64,000 nt of DNA from positions 21,767 through 85,766 of the forward strand of contig DUZX01000012.1 in NCBI GenBank assembly GCA_013349325.1, given 5' to 3'. Made by a program: the position numbers and the translations under genes. Positions 36,637 through 44,627 of the stretch are shown here, in pieces. Origin of the DNA: Desulfuromonadales bacterium (GTDB lineage: Bacteria; Desulfobacterota; Desulfuromonadia; Geobacterales; Pseudopelobacteraceae). Every line of letters starts with the position of its first letter. Within the stretch, counting starts at the first letter, position 1. The notes under the pieces are model-generated. The model had not been told where the DNA came from. It did not search any database and worked only from the letters and a program-made list of their open reading frames with translations.

Positions 36637-36672
36637 AAAGAGGGGTCCTCCAATGGTTGAGAGCCCCTCTTT
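36637..36672. terminator. Bidirectional terminator between OmpA2 and the 114-aa hypothetical gene
   Basis: Arms aaagagggg (36637-36645) and cccctcttt (36664-36672); the minus strand runs into TTTTTTT, the plus strand into a weaker T-tract. Confidence 0.75.
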
Positions 36673-36725
36673 ACGTTTAGTTGTATGTTTACTGCCTTTG
36701 CGTGTTCTGCGGGTATGCTTTTTGG

Positions 36726-37070
36726 TTATTTCTTTCGGCGATCCTGTAATGAAATAACCTTGGGGGCCCCACCCTCCTGCCGCATCTTCTGCATACGCTC
36801 TTTTTCCAGCTTCTCTTTTTCGATCCGCTCTGTTTCAACAGGAGAGACAACCTCCTCCATCCTGATAGGAGTGCCACCCATCGTAAAATCAGCTCCCTCA
36901 ATCTGATACTCATCAAGTATCCAGGTAAACACCTGCAGCGGAAACGTCAGCACCAGCAGACTGACATGCCACCACCCCGGCTTGGCGTCAGGAACCATCT
37001 CTTCAATACGGGCATAGAAACCCGGTTTGTTATCAACATGAATCAGAACTATGTCATCAGTTTTAGCCAT
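36726..37070 (-). CDS. Conserved hypothetical protein, 114 aa
   Basis: A small protein with an N-terminal compact domain (DDIVLIHVDNKPGFYARIEEMVPDAKPGWWHVSLLVLT) and a charged C-terminal helix rich in Glu, Lys and Arg (ERIEKEKLEKERM). It has no signal peptide and no motif with a function I recognise. The start at 37070 (MAKTDD) has GAGG about ten bases upstream; the frame extends six codons further. It follows the YkgJ gene by 35 bp on the same strand and probably shares its transcript. Confidence 0.65.
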   Translation of the reverse strand: MAKTDDIVLIHVDNKPGFYARIEEMVPDAKPGWWHVSLLVLTFPLQVFTWILDEYQIEGADFTMGGTPIRMEEVVSPVETERIEKEKLEKERMQKMRQEGGAPKVISLQDRRKK

Positions 37071-37105
37071 ATCGTTAGTGCCTCGCACTCATAAAATATT
37101 TCACC

Positions 37106-37621
37106 TTAACTTCTTCTTTTACTTCCTGACCAAAGCAGCAGCGGCGTCGAAAGCGGGGTACCCGCAAGCTGTGAGAGCCTCTGCAGGTATTTTCTGATAC
37201 GTGCTTCCCGTTCTGACAGTTCAAACCTGTCAGACTCTGTCAGGCGTGCCTCGATTTCATCACAGACAAACAGGATACAGTCCATCGGCCGAAACCGGGG
37301 AGACAGGCAGCAGCCCCGCTCTGTCCCGTAAGGGCAGAGCGGCTTTTGATTGAAATCAGAAGACAGCAGCATCTGCTTTACGTGTAAGGCCAAGGCATCA
37401 CACACCGTCAGGCGGAACTTTCCGTTCTGGCAGCACTGCCCCGCGCATTTCCGGCAGATATCTGCGGCATCCACCGCCTGAATAACAGCGGCCAAGGCAT
37501 CTTTTTCAGCGCGATACAGATCCAGAAGATCTGATATCTGTCGTTGTTTATCGGGAGTACATGTAGCAAACAGGCTGGCAACCTGCGACAAGCCCTGCTC
37601 CAGTTTCTGTTGATCGTTCAC
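37106..37621 (-). CDS. YkgJ family cysteine cluster protein
   Basis: A 171 aa protein with the YkgJ-type cysteine pattern CRKCAGQCCQ, LCPYG, GCCLSPRFRPMDCILFVC, suggesting a metal (Zn or Fe-S) site. The biochemical role of the family is unclear. The start is placed at the GTG 37621 because AGGA lies five bases upstream and the coding frame upstream of it runs into the rnpB RNA gene. An upstream in-frame ATG at 37705 would put 28 codons inside RNase P RNA and is rejected. It follows rnpB by 17 bp. Confidence 0.8.
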   Translation of the reverse strand: MNDQQKLEQGLSQVASLFATCTPDKQRQISDLLDLYRAEKDALAAVIQAVDAADICRKCAGQCCQNGKFRLTVCDALALHVKQMLLSSDFNQKPLCPYGTERGCCLSPRFRPMDCILFVCDEIEARLTESDRFELSEREARIRKYLQRLSQLAGTPLSTPLLLWSGSKRRS

Positions 37622-37638
37622 AATTTTCCTGAATAAAT

Positions 37639-38010
37639 GGTTGAAGCAGTCCGTAAGCCGGGTTCTGTTCCCGGGTCGGGTTACCCCTTCACGGGCGATG
37701 GCCATTCATCTGGACATACCGTTACCGGCAGCCTCAAGCAGCCAACCCGGAGGCACGGGCGGGCAGCCCTTAACGCCTCCCTATTTGGCCTTGCTCCTGA
37801 CGGGGTTTACCTGGCATCTGACGTCACCGCCAGACCCGGTGAGCTCTTACCTCACCCTTTCACCCTTACCTGCCGAAGCAGGCGGACTTCTCTCTGTGGC
37901 ACTTTTCCCTGGGGTCATCCCCGCTGGACGTTATCCAGCGTCATGCCCTGTGGAGCCCGGACTTTCCTCCACCGGTAAAACCGGCAGCGGCCACCTGGAC
38001 TACTTCAACC
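37639..38010 (-). ncRNA. rnpB: RNase P RNA (M1-type, class A)
   Basis: Catalytic RNA of RNase P. The minus strand carries the class-A landmarks: a P1 helix formed by GGTTGAAG at the 5' end and CTTCAACC at the 3' end, GAGGAAAGTCCGGGC near the 5' side, GGGTGAAAGGGTGAGGTAAGAG in the middle and ACAGAACCCGGCTTA near the 3' end. Boundaries are set by the P1 pairing and could extend by about 10 nt at the 5' side. Several open frames over this region are artefacts. It lies between the zinc-ribbon protein and YkgJ genes. Confidence 0.95.
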
Positions 38011-38032
38011 AAACCCTCTGAAGGAAAGACTA

Positions 38033-38746
38033 CTACTGCTGTTGCAGCTTGAGAATCAGAATACGCTGGCAATGCGGGCAGCTCAGTAGCTCTTCCTGCT
38101 TGTACAAATTGTTATACAACTGGGGTGGCAGCTGCATATTACACCCCATGCAGTAGCCATCCCGGGCAATCGCCAGTGCACGCCCACGCCTCTGATCGCG
38201 CAGCGTGGTAAAGCGTTTGATCAAACTGGCCGGCATGGCACTGGTCAAGGCCTCGCGACGGACGACATCAGCGTCGATATCATGCTGGATTTTATCAATT
38301 TCAGCCTGTTTTTCGGAAGCACGTTCCGCCGAATTTTCAGCCATCTCACCCAAAGCCGATTTTTTCGTCGTCAACTCCCCGGCAGATTCATCGATCTGGG
38401 TTATCTTCTGCAGGATCTGCTCTTCAATTTCCGTCAACTGCTTGCGGGCAGCGCTGATTTCACGACCGACAGCCTGAAATTCCTTGTTGGTCTTGATCTC
38501 CTTCATGTTGGTTTCCGAGCGGGTAATGTTTTCCAGCTCCGTCGCCTGAGTCGCTTCAAGGGCGCTCTTTTCCGACTCAAGCAGAGTCAGGCGCTCTTCC
38601 AGCCCTGCTACTTCCTGCCGGGTTGCATCCACAGCCAGACCGATATCGTCCAGTTCGCCCTGCAGTCCGCTCTGGACCGTTTTCATCCCGTCGATAACCT
38701 GCTCAATTTCCTGCAACTCTTCCAGCATTTCCAATTTTTTTTTCAA
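38033..38746 (-). CDS. C4-type zinc ribbon protein with long coiled coil
   Basis: A 237 aa protein: about 180 residues of heptad-like coiled coil (QVIDGMKTVQSGLQGELDDIG) followed by a C-terminal zinc ribbon (YCMGCNMQLPPQLYN, LSCPHCQRIL). The family is widespread and usually next to nif3-like genes; its role is uncertain, with nucleic-acid or chaperone functions proposed. The start is taken as TTG at 38746 because AGGGGGG is six bases upstream; an ATG at 38728 is the alternative. It begins 29 bp after the nif3-like gene and ends just before rnpB. Confidence 0.82.
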   Translation of the reverse strand: MKKKLEMLEELQEIEQVIDGMKTVQSGLQGELDDIGLAVDATRQEVAGLEERLTLLESEKSALEATQATELENITRSETNMKEIKTNKEFQAVGREISAARKQLTEIEEQILQKITQIDESAGELTTKKSALGEMAENSAERASEKQAEIDKIQHDIDADVVRREALTSAMPASLIKRFTTLRDQRRGRALAIARDGYCMGCNMQLPPQLYNNLYKQEELLSCPHCQRILILKLQQQ

Positions 38747-38775
38747 AACCGTCCCCCCTGATACTTTTTTCTGAA

Positions 38776-39906
38776 TCAACAGCTGGTTATGTTTCTGAAT
38801 GGATCCGTCTGTATGCAGCATGGCAACACCTGACACGCTGTGCAACCTGCAGCGGAAATTGCCCGCTCAATGCGCTCTGTCACATCGCTAACCATAATTA
38901 TTTCCGTCGGAAAATGCCCGGCATCGATCAGGGCTATGCCCAAATCCTCCGCATCGCGTGCTTCATGATATTTAACGTCACCGGTCACCAGCAGATCAGC
39001 CCCGTTACGCACCGCATCGCGCAAAAGGGAGGCGCCACTGCCGCTACAGAGTGCAACCTTTGAAATACGGACAGCAGGGTCACCAACGAAGCGTAAACCA
39101 GGCGCAGATAACAGTTCGCTGACCCGCCTGGCATATGCGGCCAGCGAGTCTACCTCTGCCAGACGCCCGATACGACCAAGGCCGAGCTTTGCGCCCTCAT
39201 TCACAAGCGGATAGAGATCATAGGCCGGCTCTTCGTAGGGATGCACCGCCAGGAGAGCTTTGACGGTACGTGCCAGATTTGCACGTTCAATCAGCAGTTC
39301 AAGCCGCTCTTCCGGTTCCTTCTGTGTCGTTCCGATTGCCCCGACAAACGGGCGGGCACCCGCCTGCGGTGTGAACGTCCCCTCTCCGGCCGAGGCAAAA
39401 GAACAGTCGCGGTAGTTACCAAGCGACTCCGTATACGGAAACAGCGCTGTTCGCACCCGATCCAGATGGTCAACCGGCACGAATACAACCAACTTGAGCA
39501 GTTCATGAGAGGTTGTAATGCGGAGCGGAACAGACTCGTGCAGACCAATTGTCTGCGCCAGCAGATCATTCAAGCCGCCACAGGCGATATCGTAGTTGGT
39601 ATGCATACCGACAATCGACAGACCGGATCTGATAGCGGTCTGTATCTGGCTTCCCAATGGTGTGGCGGTCGAAATTGATTTAAGTGGTTTGAAAATAAAT
39701 GGATGGTGGGTTACTAGCAGTTGACATGAGGCACTGACAGCAGCGCTGATAGTGGCTGGCGTCGCATCCAGGGCCACCATGATCCGGGTGACATTATCGC
39801 TCGGATCGCCAACCTGCAACCCCGGGTTATCCCATGCCTCCGCCAAGTGTGGTGGGGCTATTTTATTAATGATTCCAACAATATCTGAAACTTTAAGCAT
39901 CTTCAT
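38776..39906 (-). CDS. Nif3-like dinuclear metal centre hexameric protein
   Basis: A 376 aa protein of the NIF3/YbgI/YqfO family. The metal-binding residues appear in VTHHPFIFKPLKSI and GMHTNYDIACGG at the N-terminal half and in TGDVKYHEARDAEDLGI and DAGHFPTE at the C-terminal half, with the extra YqfO-type central domain (CSFASAGEGTFTP). It forms a toroid with two metals per subunit; it is often annotated as a GTP cyclohydrolase 1 type 2 homolog, without firm evidence. Neither ATG (39906 or 39900) has a strong ribosome binding site. It lies upstream of the zinc-ribbon gene. Confidence 0.88.
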   Translation of the reverse strand: MKMLKVSDIVGIINKIAPPHLAEAWDNPGLQVGDPSDNVTRIMVALDATPATISAAVSASCQLLVTHHPFIFKPLKSISTATPLGSQIQTAIRSGLSIVGMHTNYDIACGGLNDLLAQTIGLHESVPLRITTSHELLKLVVFVPVDHLDRVRTALFPYTESLGNYRDCSFASAGEGTFTPQAGARPFVGAIGTTQKEPEERLELLIERANLARTVKALLAVHPYEEPAYDLYPLVNEGAKLGLGRIGRLAEVDSLAAYARRVSELLSAPGLRFVGDPAVRISKVALCSGSGASLLRDAVRNGADLLVTGDVKYHEARDAEDLGIALIDAGHFPTEIIMVSDVTERIERAISAAGCTACQVLPCCIQTDPFRNITSC

Positions 39907-39921
39907 AAGCTGAAATCAAAA

Positions 39922-39948
39922 AGAGTGCAACCTTGCGGTGTGCACTCT
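39922..39948 (-). terminator. Terminator of the tRNA gene
   Basis: Minus-strand stem AGAGTGCA / TGCACTCT with an 11-nt loop, followed by TTTTT. It lies 75 bp downstream of the tRNA and just before the nif3-like gene. Confidence 0.8.
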
Positions 39949-40022
39949 CGTGGTGAGGTATGATAACGGGGCGTTCCCAAATATCTGGCCGGCATCCGGC
40001 GTTTTCCCTCGTTTTTGTAAGT

Positions 40023-40099
40023 TGGTGGGCCCACCAGGACTCGAACCTGGGACCAACCGGTTATGAGCCGGTGGCTCTAGCCAACTGAGCTATAGGCCC
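40023..40099 (-). tRNA. tRNA with CAU anticodon, probably tRNA-Ile2 (lysidine) or elongator tRNA-Met
   Basis: A full cloverleaf of 77 nt including an encoded CCA end: acceptor GGGCCTA/TGGGCCC, D-loop AGCTCAGTTGGCTAGAGC, anticodon stem CCGG/CCGG with loop CTCATAA, and T-arm GGTTCGAGTCC. The C4:G69 and C5:G68 pairs in the acceptor stem match determinants used by TilS to convert the anticodon to lysidine, favouring isoleucine. Sequence alone does not settle it against methionine. Confidence 0.9.
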
Positions 40100-40111
40100 G
40101 TAGGGTGGTGT

Positions 40112-40140
40112 ATAATAGAGGAGAAAGGCTCTATCGTCAA
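40112..40140 (-). promoter_or_regulatory. Promoter of the tRNA gene
   Basis: Minus-strand TTGACG (40140-40135) and TATTAT (40117-40112) with exactly 17 bp spacing, 12 bp before the mature tRNA 5' end. Confidence 0.7.
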
Positions 40141-40165
40141 GTAATTTAAGAGCTCCCTGAAATTA

Positions 40166-40206
40166 ATACTGACGCGAAGCGCTATAGTGATATACATACT
40201 GACGCG
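40166..40206. repeat. Two 11-bp direct repeats upstream of radA
   Basis: The sequence atactgacgcg occurs at 40166-40176 and again at 40196-40206, 30 bp apart (about three helical turns). This could be paired binding sites for a regulator of radA or of the divergent tRNA. No known box was recognised. Confidence 0.4.
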
Positions 40207-40266
40207 TAAAATGGATAAAGAGACTGCGACTATTAATCTGCACACAGATGAAATAATGAGGACATC

Positions 40267-41622
40267 ATGAAACAAAAAACCGTTTTCAGCTGCCAAAAGT
40301 GTGGCAGCCAGTCTCCGAAATGGCTCGGGAAATGCCCCGATTGCGGTGCCTGGAACAGTATGGTTGAAGAGACGACCGGCGTGGCATCACCGGCTTCCGG
40401 TGCTATCGGCGGTCAGAACTCTCAACCAGTACCGATCTGTGACGTCCCGGCACAGTCCGAAACACGGGTAGCCACAGGTATCGGGGAACTTGATCGCGTA
40501 CTGGGGGGCGGCATCGTACCCGGATCGTTGATTCTCATCGGTGGTGACCCCGGTATCGGAAAATCAACGCTCCTGCTTCAGGCCATGAACCATCTGGCAC
40601 AGAGTGTCGAAGAGGTGCTGTATGTCTCCGGAGAAGAATCCGCCTCGCAGACCCGTCTGCGTGGTGAGCGACTGAATGCGTCGCACAAGCGGCTTCTGAT
40701 TCTGGCGGAAAACTCTCTGGAAGCGATCCTGGCTCATGCAACCAAGCTCACGCCGCAGGCGATGGTGATCGATTCCATCCAGACCGTATGGACATCGGCT
40801 CTGGAGTCTGCTCCCGGCAGCGTCAGCCAGGTGCGGGAATCGGCCGGCAAGTTGATGGTGCTGGCAAAGAGGAGCGGCATCCCGATCTTTCTGGTTGGCC
40901 ACGTTACCAAAGATGGCTCGATTGCAGGCCCGCGAGTTTTAGAGCACATGGTTGACACGGTACTGTACTTTGAAGGCGACGGCAGCCACCCCTTTCGTAT
41001 CCTGCGGGCGGTTAAGAACCGCTTCGGCTCAACCAATGAAATCGGGGTGTTCGAAATGAAACAGGAGGGATTGCGAGAGGTGGCCAATCCTTCCGAACTG
41101 TTCCTGTCCGAGCGACCGATCGGGGTTTCCGGATCGGTGGTGACGGCATCGCTGGAGGGAAGCCGTCCGCTGCTGGTAGAACTGCAGGGGCTTGTCACGC
41201 AAACAACCTTCGGCACACCCCGGCGGACAACAATAGGTGTTGACCATAACCGCCTGGCGCTTCTGGTGGCGGTCCTTGAGAAAAAGGTCGGCGTCCATCT
41301 CTCCGGCATGGATATTTTTTTAAATGCCGTTGGCGGTGTGCGCATCAATGAACCTTCTGCAGACCTGGCCATGATTATGGCGGTGGCCTCCAGTCACCTG
41401 GATAAACCGATTGACCCTCACACGATGGTGATCGGCGAAGTGGGACTGGCCGGCGAGGTACGGGCCATCACGCAGCCCGAGCAGCGCATTGCCGAAGCTG
41501 AGAAACTTGGCTTCACATCATGTATCCTGCCGTCCGGCAACCTGAAACGTCTCAAGAAAGGGCGCATCAAACTGGAAGGTGTGGCTTCGGTCGATGAGGC
41601 TATGCAACTCCTGATCGGGTGA
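40267..41622 (+). CDS. radA: DNA repair protein RadA
   Basis: A RecA-like ATPase/helicase that promotes branch migration in recombination; 451 aa. Features in order: N-terminal zinc finger (CQKCGSQSPKWLGKCPDCG), Walker A (GGDPGIGKST) near residue 98, the RadA-specific KNRFG motif (VKNRFGSTNEIGVFEM) near residue 257, and a C-terminal Lon-protease-like domain (GGVRINEPSADLAM) that lacks protease function. The ATG has GAGG five bases upstream. It is divergent from the tRNA. Confidence 0.95.
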   Translation: MKQKTVFSCQKCGSQSPKWLGKCPDCGAWNSMVEETTGVASPASGAIGGQNSQPVPICDVPAQSETRVATGIGELDRVLGGGIVPGSLILIGGDPGIGKSTLLLQAMNHLAQSVEEVLYVSGEESASQTRLRGERLNASHKRLLILAENSLEAILAHATKLTPQAMVIDSIQTVWTSALESAPGSVSQVRESAGKLMVLAKRSGIPIFLVGHVTKDGSIAGPRVLEHMVDTVLYFEGDGSHPFRILRAVKNRFGSTNEIGVFEMKQEGLREVANPSELFLSERPIGVSGSVVTASLEGSRPLLVELQGLVTQTTFGTPRRTTIGVDHNRLALLVAVLEKKVGVHLSGMDIFLNAVGGVRINEPSADLAMIMAVASSHLDKPIDPHTMVIGEVGLAGEVRAITQPEQRIAEAEKLGFTSCILPSGNLKRLKKGRIKLEGVASVDEAMQLLIG

Positions 41623-41751
41623 GCCCTTTTTCAGTTCAGGCGGTAAATGACGTTTAGAAAACAGGAGGTGAGCCGATAGGTTTAAGGGCGGTAAAAACCA
41701 ACGTTCAATTTTTCAAAAGCTGCGCGTACAATTATATTCCGGGGGTGGACG

Positions 41752-42723
41752 GTGAAAGTTCTGAAACATATCATGGCGGCATCAGTTTTCGTGATATCGA
41801 CGACATTTCTGGCAGGTGCGTCTGAAACAGCCAAGGAACCGGAAAAAGGGGGCGCAGCAGATGCCCACTCCGTTGATCATTCCCCGAGCCATTCGGAGCC
41901 GTCCTCCATGAAGCCCGGTCGGAAAGAGAAATCGGGCACAAAAAAACCGACTGCGGAATTTGCCCACGATATTATGCCGATTGATACGGAAGAAAAGGTA
42001 AAACGGATCATTGGAAACAGCCGACACACCCCTCCCAAGAAAAAACCGGTTTCACACAAGAAGGCACCAGCTCCGGTCGTCGCAGTCCACACACCGGAAT
42101 CGGCCCACGGCAGCGCTCCCATTGACGCTGAAGAGGCTGTAAAACGGCTCCTTGACGGTAATCGTCGCTATATTACAGGCACGAATTCGGCCGCTCATCG
42201 CAGCGCACAGCGTCGCACTGAAGTTGCCAAAGGTCAGCACCCGTTTGCCGTAATCGTAGGCTGTTCCGATTCGCGCGTTCCCCCCGAAATCCTCTTTGAC
42301 CAGGGGATGGGTGACCTGTTCGTGGTGCGGAGTGCCGGAAATGTCATTGATGACATCGCCGTGGGGAGCATCGAGTATGCCGTTGAACATCTCGGCGTGC
42401 AGCTGATCATGGTGCTTGGACATGAGCGCTGCGGAGCGGTTGATGCGACCCTGAAGGGGGGAGCGGTTGGTGGAAAGCTGAAATCCGTTATTGAAGCCAT
42501 CAAACCGGCCGTTGAGAAGGCAAAGGCAAAAAATCAGGTCACACATGGGTGCGACCTGCTCTGTTCATCGGTTAAAAGCAATGCCCGCATGGTGGCGGAA
42601 AAATTGAAAAAGTCCAGCCCGGTTCTTACCGATCCGATAGAAAACGGCATCCTCAGGGTGGTCGGCGCCTATTATGAGCTGGAGAGCGGCGTTGTTTCGC
42701 TGACCTATAAGCCGGTATTATGA
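41752..42723 (+). CDS. Exported beta-class carbonic anhydrase with N-terminal extension
   Basis: A 323 aa protein starting at GTG (GGGGGTGGA upstream), with a signal peptide (about residues 1-23) and then a His/Lys/Pro-rich extension. The beta-CA domain starts near residue 123. Zinc ligands are present in VGCSDSRVPPE and GHERCGA. It interconverts CO2 and bicarbonate and is predicted to be periplasmic. The extension contains PIDTEEKVKRIIGNSR, a partial duplicate of the true domain start PIDAEEAVKRLLDGNRRY 70 or so residues later. This looks like a tandem duplication or a truncated copy of the CA N-terminus. A Met at 41773 is an alternative start. Confidence 0.85.
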   Translation: MKVLKHIMAASVFVISTTFLAGASETAKEPEKGGAADAHSVDHSPSHSEPSSMKPGRKEKSGTKKPTAEFAHDIMPIDTEEKVKRIIGNSRHTPPKKKPVSHKKAPAPVVAVHTPESAHGSAPIDAEEAVKRLLDGNRRYITGTNSAAHRSAQRRTEVAKGQHPFAVIVGCSDSRVPPEILFDQGMGDLFVVRSAGNVIDDIAVGSIEYAVEHLGVQLIMVLGHERCGAVDATLKGGAVGGKLKSVIEAIKPAVEKAKAKNQVTHGCDLLCSSVKSNARMVAEKLKKSSPVLTDPIENGILRVVGAYYELESGVVSLTYKPVL

Positions 42724-42741
42724 AACGCCCGTCCCCGTCAA

Positions 42742-44508
42742 TCAGGCCAATTCCTCCCGCAGCTGCTGACGGCGGCAGATGTCGGCATAGATTCCATCCA
42801 GCGCCTGCAATTCTGCCGACGTTCCCTGTTCGGCGATGCTGCCCGATTTGAGCACGATCACCCTGCTGCAATCACGGAAGGCCGAGACGCGCTGCGATAC
42901 GATCAGCACGGTTCTGCCGGCATAAAACTGCCCCAGTTCGTTTAAAATTTCTTCTTCGCGACCAGCATCGACCGCTGAAAGCGGATCATCCAGCAACAGG
43001 ATCGCCGGATTGCCAGCCACCGCCCGTGCAATGGCCAGGCGCTGTTTCTGTCCGCCGGAAAGCGTGACCCCTTTTTCTCCCACCTGCGTATCAAATTGCT
43101 GCGGAAACAAGCTGATCTCCTCCAGAAATCCGGCCTGCCGGGCCGCCGTCTGTATTTCTTCCTGCGCATTCTCACCGGCCATGCCATAGCTGATATTCTC
43201 GGCAATGCTGCGCGAGAAGAGAAAGGCCTCCTGAGGGACATAACCGATCATCTGCCGCAGACTGGCGATATTGAGGAAATTGATATCGCGGCCATCGATA
43301 AACAGCATGCCGTCCGGAAGCGGCAGCAGCCGTGGCAGCAGACGCAGCAGGGTTGACTTGCCGCTGCCGACCTCGCCGGTAATTCCGATCGTTTCGCCGA
43401 CCCGGAGCTGAAACGAAATATCGTTGAGTATAGCTGTGTTGCCATACGCGAAGCTGACATTCCTGAATTCAATACCCTGCTGCAGAGCAGTAATCAGCGT
43501 CGCACCCGGCCGATCAGTCACCACCGCTTCAGCCCCCAGTATGTCTGCCAGGCGCGACATTGATGCGGCTCCGCGCTGCGCCAGCGTCAGGATCCATCCC
43601 ATGACCGCCGTCGGCCAGACCAACATGGCCAGATAACCGCTGAAGGCGACAAAATCCCCCAGTGTGATCGTGCTGGCTATAACGAGACGCCCACCCATAA
43701 AGAGCACAATCAGGGTGCCTGAACCGGTGGCCGCCGCCATGACCGGCAGGATCAGACCGCGCAACCTCGCCAATCGCAGGTTGTGCTGCAGGTAGCGCCG
43801 CGCTGTCTTCTCAAATTCACCCTGAAAATGCTCTTCACGGCGGTAGGATTTAATCAGCCGGACCGCTGAAACGGTCTCTTCAGCCTGACTTGAAAGCTTG
43901 GCCAGCTCCTCCTGAGCCTGCAGCGAGCGGTGAAAAAGTCGATGACTGACTTTTTTGACGATCAGAATCATCAACGGGAAAGGGAGAATTGCCCAGAAGG
44001 TCAGCTCGGCATGAATCCGCAGCATCATGGTCACGGAAGCGCAGTAGACCAGCACCGTATTGATGGCGCTCATCGTTCCAAAACCGGCCAGCATGCGCAC
44101 GTTGGTCAGATCATTGGAAAAACGGGAAAGGATATCACCGCTGCGACTGGTAGAAAAGTAGCCCAGATCCAGCAACATCAGCCGCCGAAACATGTCATCA
44201 CGGATACGGAATTCGATAATACGGGCGGCATTCAGAATCAGGGTCCGCGAAAAGATGCGCGTCACGGAATGCAGTACCGCCAGCAGAGCAATAATCAGGG
44301 CGCACGCCGCCGGAGAAAAGCGGGCCGTAACGGGATGCTGCAGAGCTTCCACGGCCAGCTTCATGAACCAGGGAATCAACAACGCAAAGGCATTGGTAAA
44401 CAGTAAAAACAGGGTTCCACCGGCGTAGCGCCAGCGGAGCGAGACAAGATAGGGGATGAGGCGGCGTAGTTCTTTGATGGCGGCTTCCTTATACCAATTC
44501 CATATCAA
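42742..44508 (-). CDS. ABC transporter with fused permease and ATP-binding domains
   Basis: A MsbA/MdlA-type half-transporter of about 588 aa: six predicted membrane helices, then a nucleotide-binding domain with Walker A (GEVGSGKST), signature LSGGQKQRL, Walker B ILLLDDPLSAVD and H-loop region IVSQRVSAFRD. The residue after Walker B is Asp instead of the catalytic Glu, and the H-loop His is Gln (SQR), as in one half of heterodimeric exporters, so it may need a partner. The substrate is unknown. The start is uncertain: TTG at 44508 has AAGAGAG upstream; the frame is open to an ATG at 44595, but that 29-codon part looks like non-coding repeat-like DNA. Confidence 0.8.
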   Translation of the reverse strand: MIWNWYKEAAIKELRRLIPYLVSLRWRYAGGTLFLLFTNAFALLIPWFMKLAVEALQHPVTARFSPAACALIIALLAVLHSVTRIFSRTLILNAARIIEFRIRDDMFRRLMLLDLGYFSTSRSGDILSRFSNDLTNVRMLAGFGTMSAINTVLVYCASVTMMLRIHAELTFWAILPFPLMILIVKKVSHRLFHRSLQAQEELAKLSSQAEETVSAVRLIKSYRREEHFQGEFEKTARRYLQHNLRLARLRGLILPVMAAATGSGTLIVLFMGGRLVIASTITLGDFVAFSGYLAMLVWPTAVMGWILTLAQRGAASMSRLADILGAEAVVTDRPGATLITALQQGIEFRNVSFAYGNTAILNDISFQLRVGETIGITGEVGSGKSTLLRLLPRLLPLPDGMLFIDGRDINFLNIASLRQMIGYVPQEAFLFSRSIAENISYGMAGENAQEEIQTAARQAGFLEEISLFPQQFDTQVGEKGVTLSGGQKQRLAIARAVAGNPAILLLDDPLSAVDAGREEEILNELGQFYAGRTVLIVSQRVSAFRDCSRVIVLKSGSIAEQGTSAELQALDGIYADICRRQQLREELA

Positions 44509-44627
44509 GGCACTCTCTTCGTTGGCTCGTCTTCGGTTGCTCAACGTACTGACATGCACGCCTCGCAGCCTCAATCCTCGCCGCCTTGAGATCATCCTTG
44601 ATCTGGAATCGGAATTGCGTCTCTGTG
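44509..44627. other. Repeat-like gap before the ABC transporter
   Basis: A 119-bp segment between the polyferredoxin stop codon and the probable ABC start. Its sequence (gcgaggattgaggctgcgag, gtacgttgagcaaccgaag) looks like a dispersed intergenic element rather than protein-coding DNA. This is an impression from composition and memory of similar elements; no second copy is in the window. Confidence 0.3.

Noticed and set aside
37637..38021. Plus-strand frames of 113 and 126 codons
   Set aside because: They overlap the RNase P RNA gene and have no protein features.
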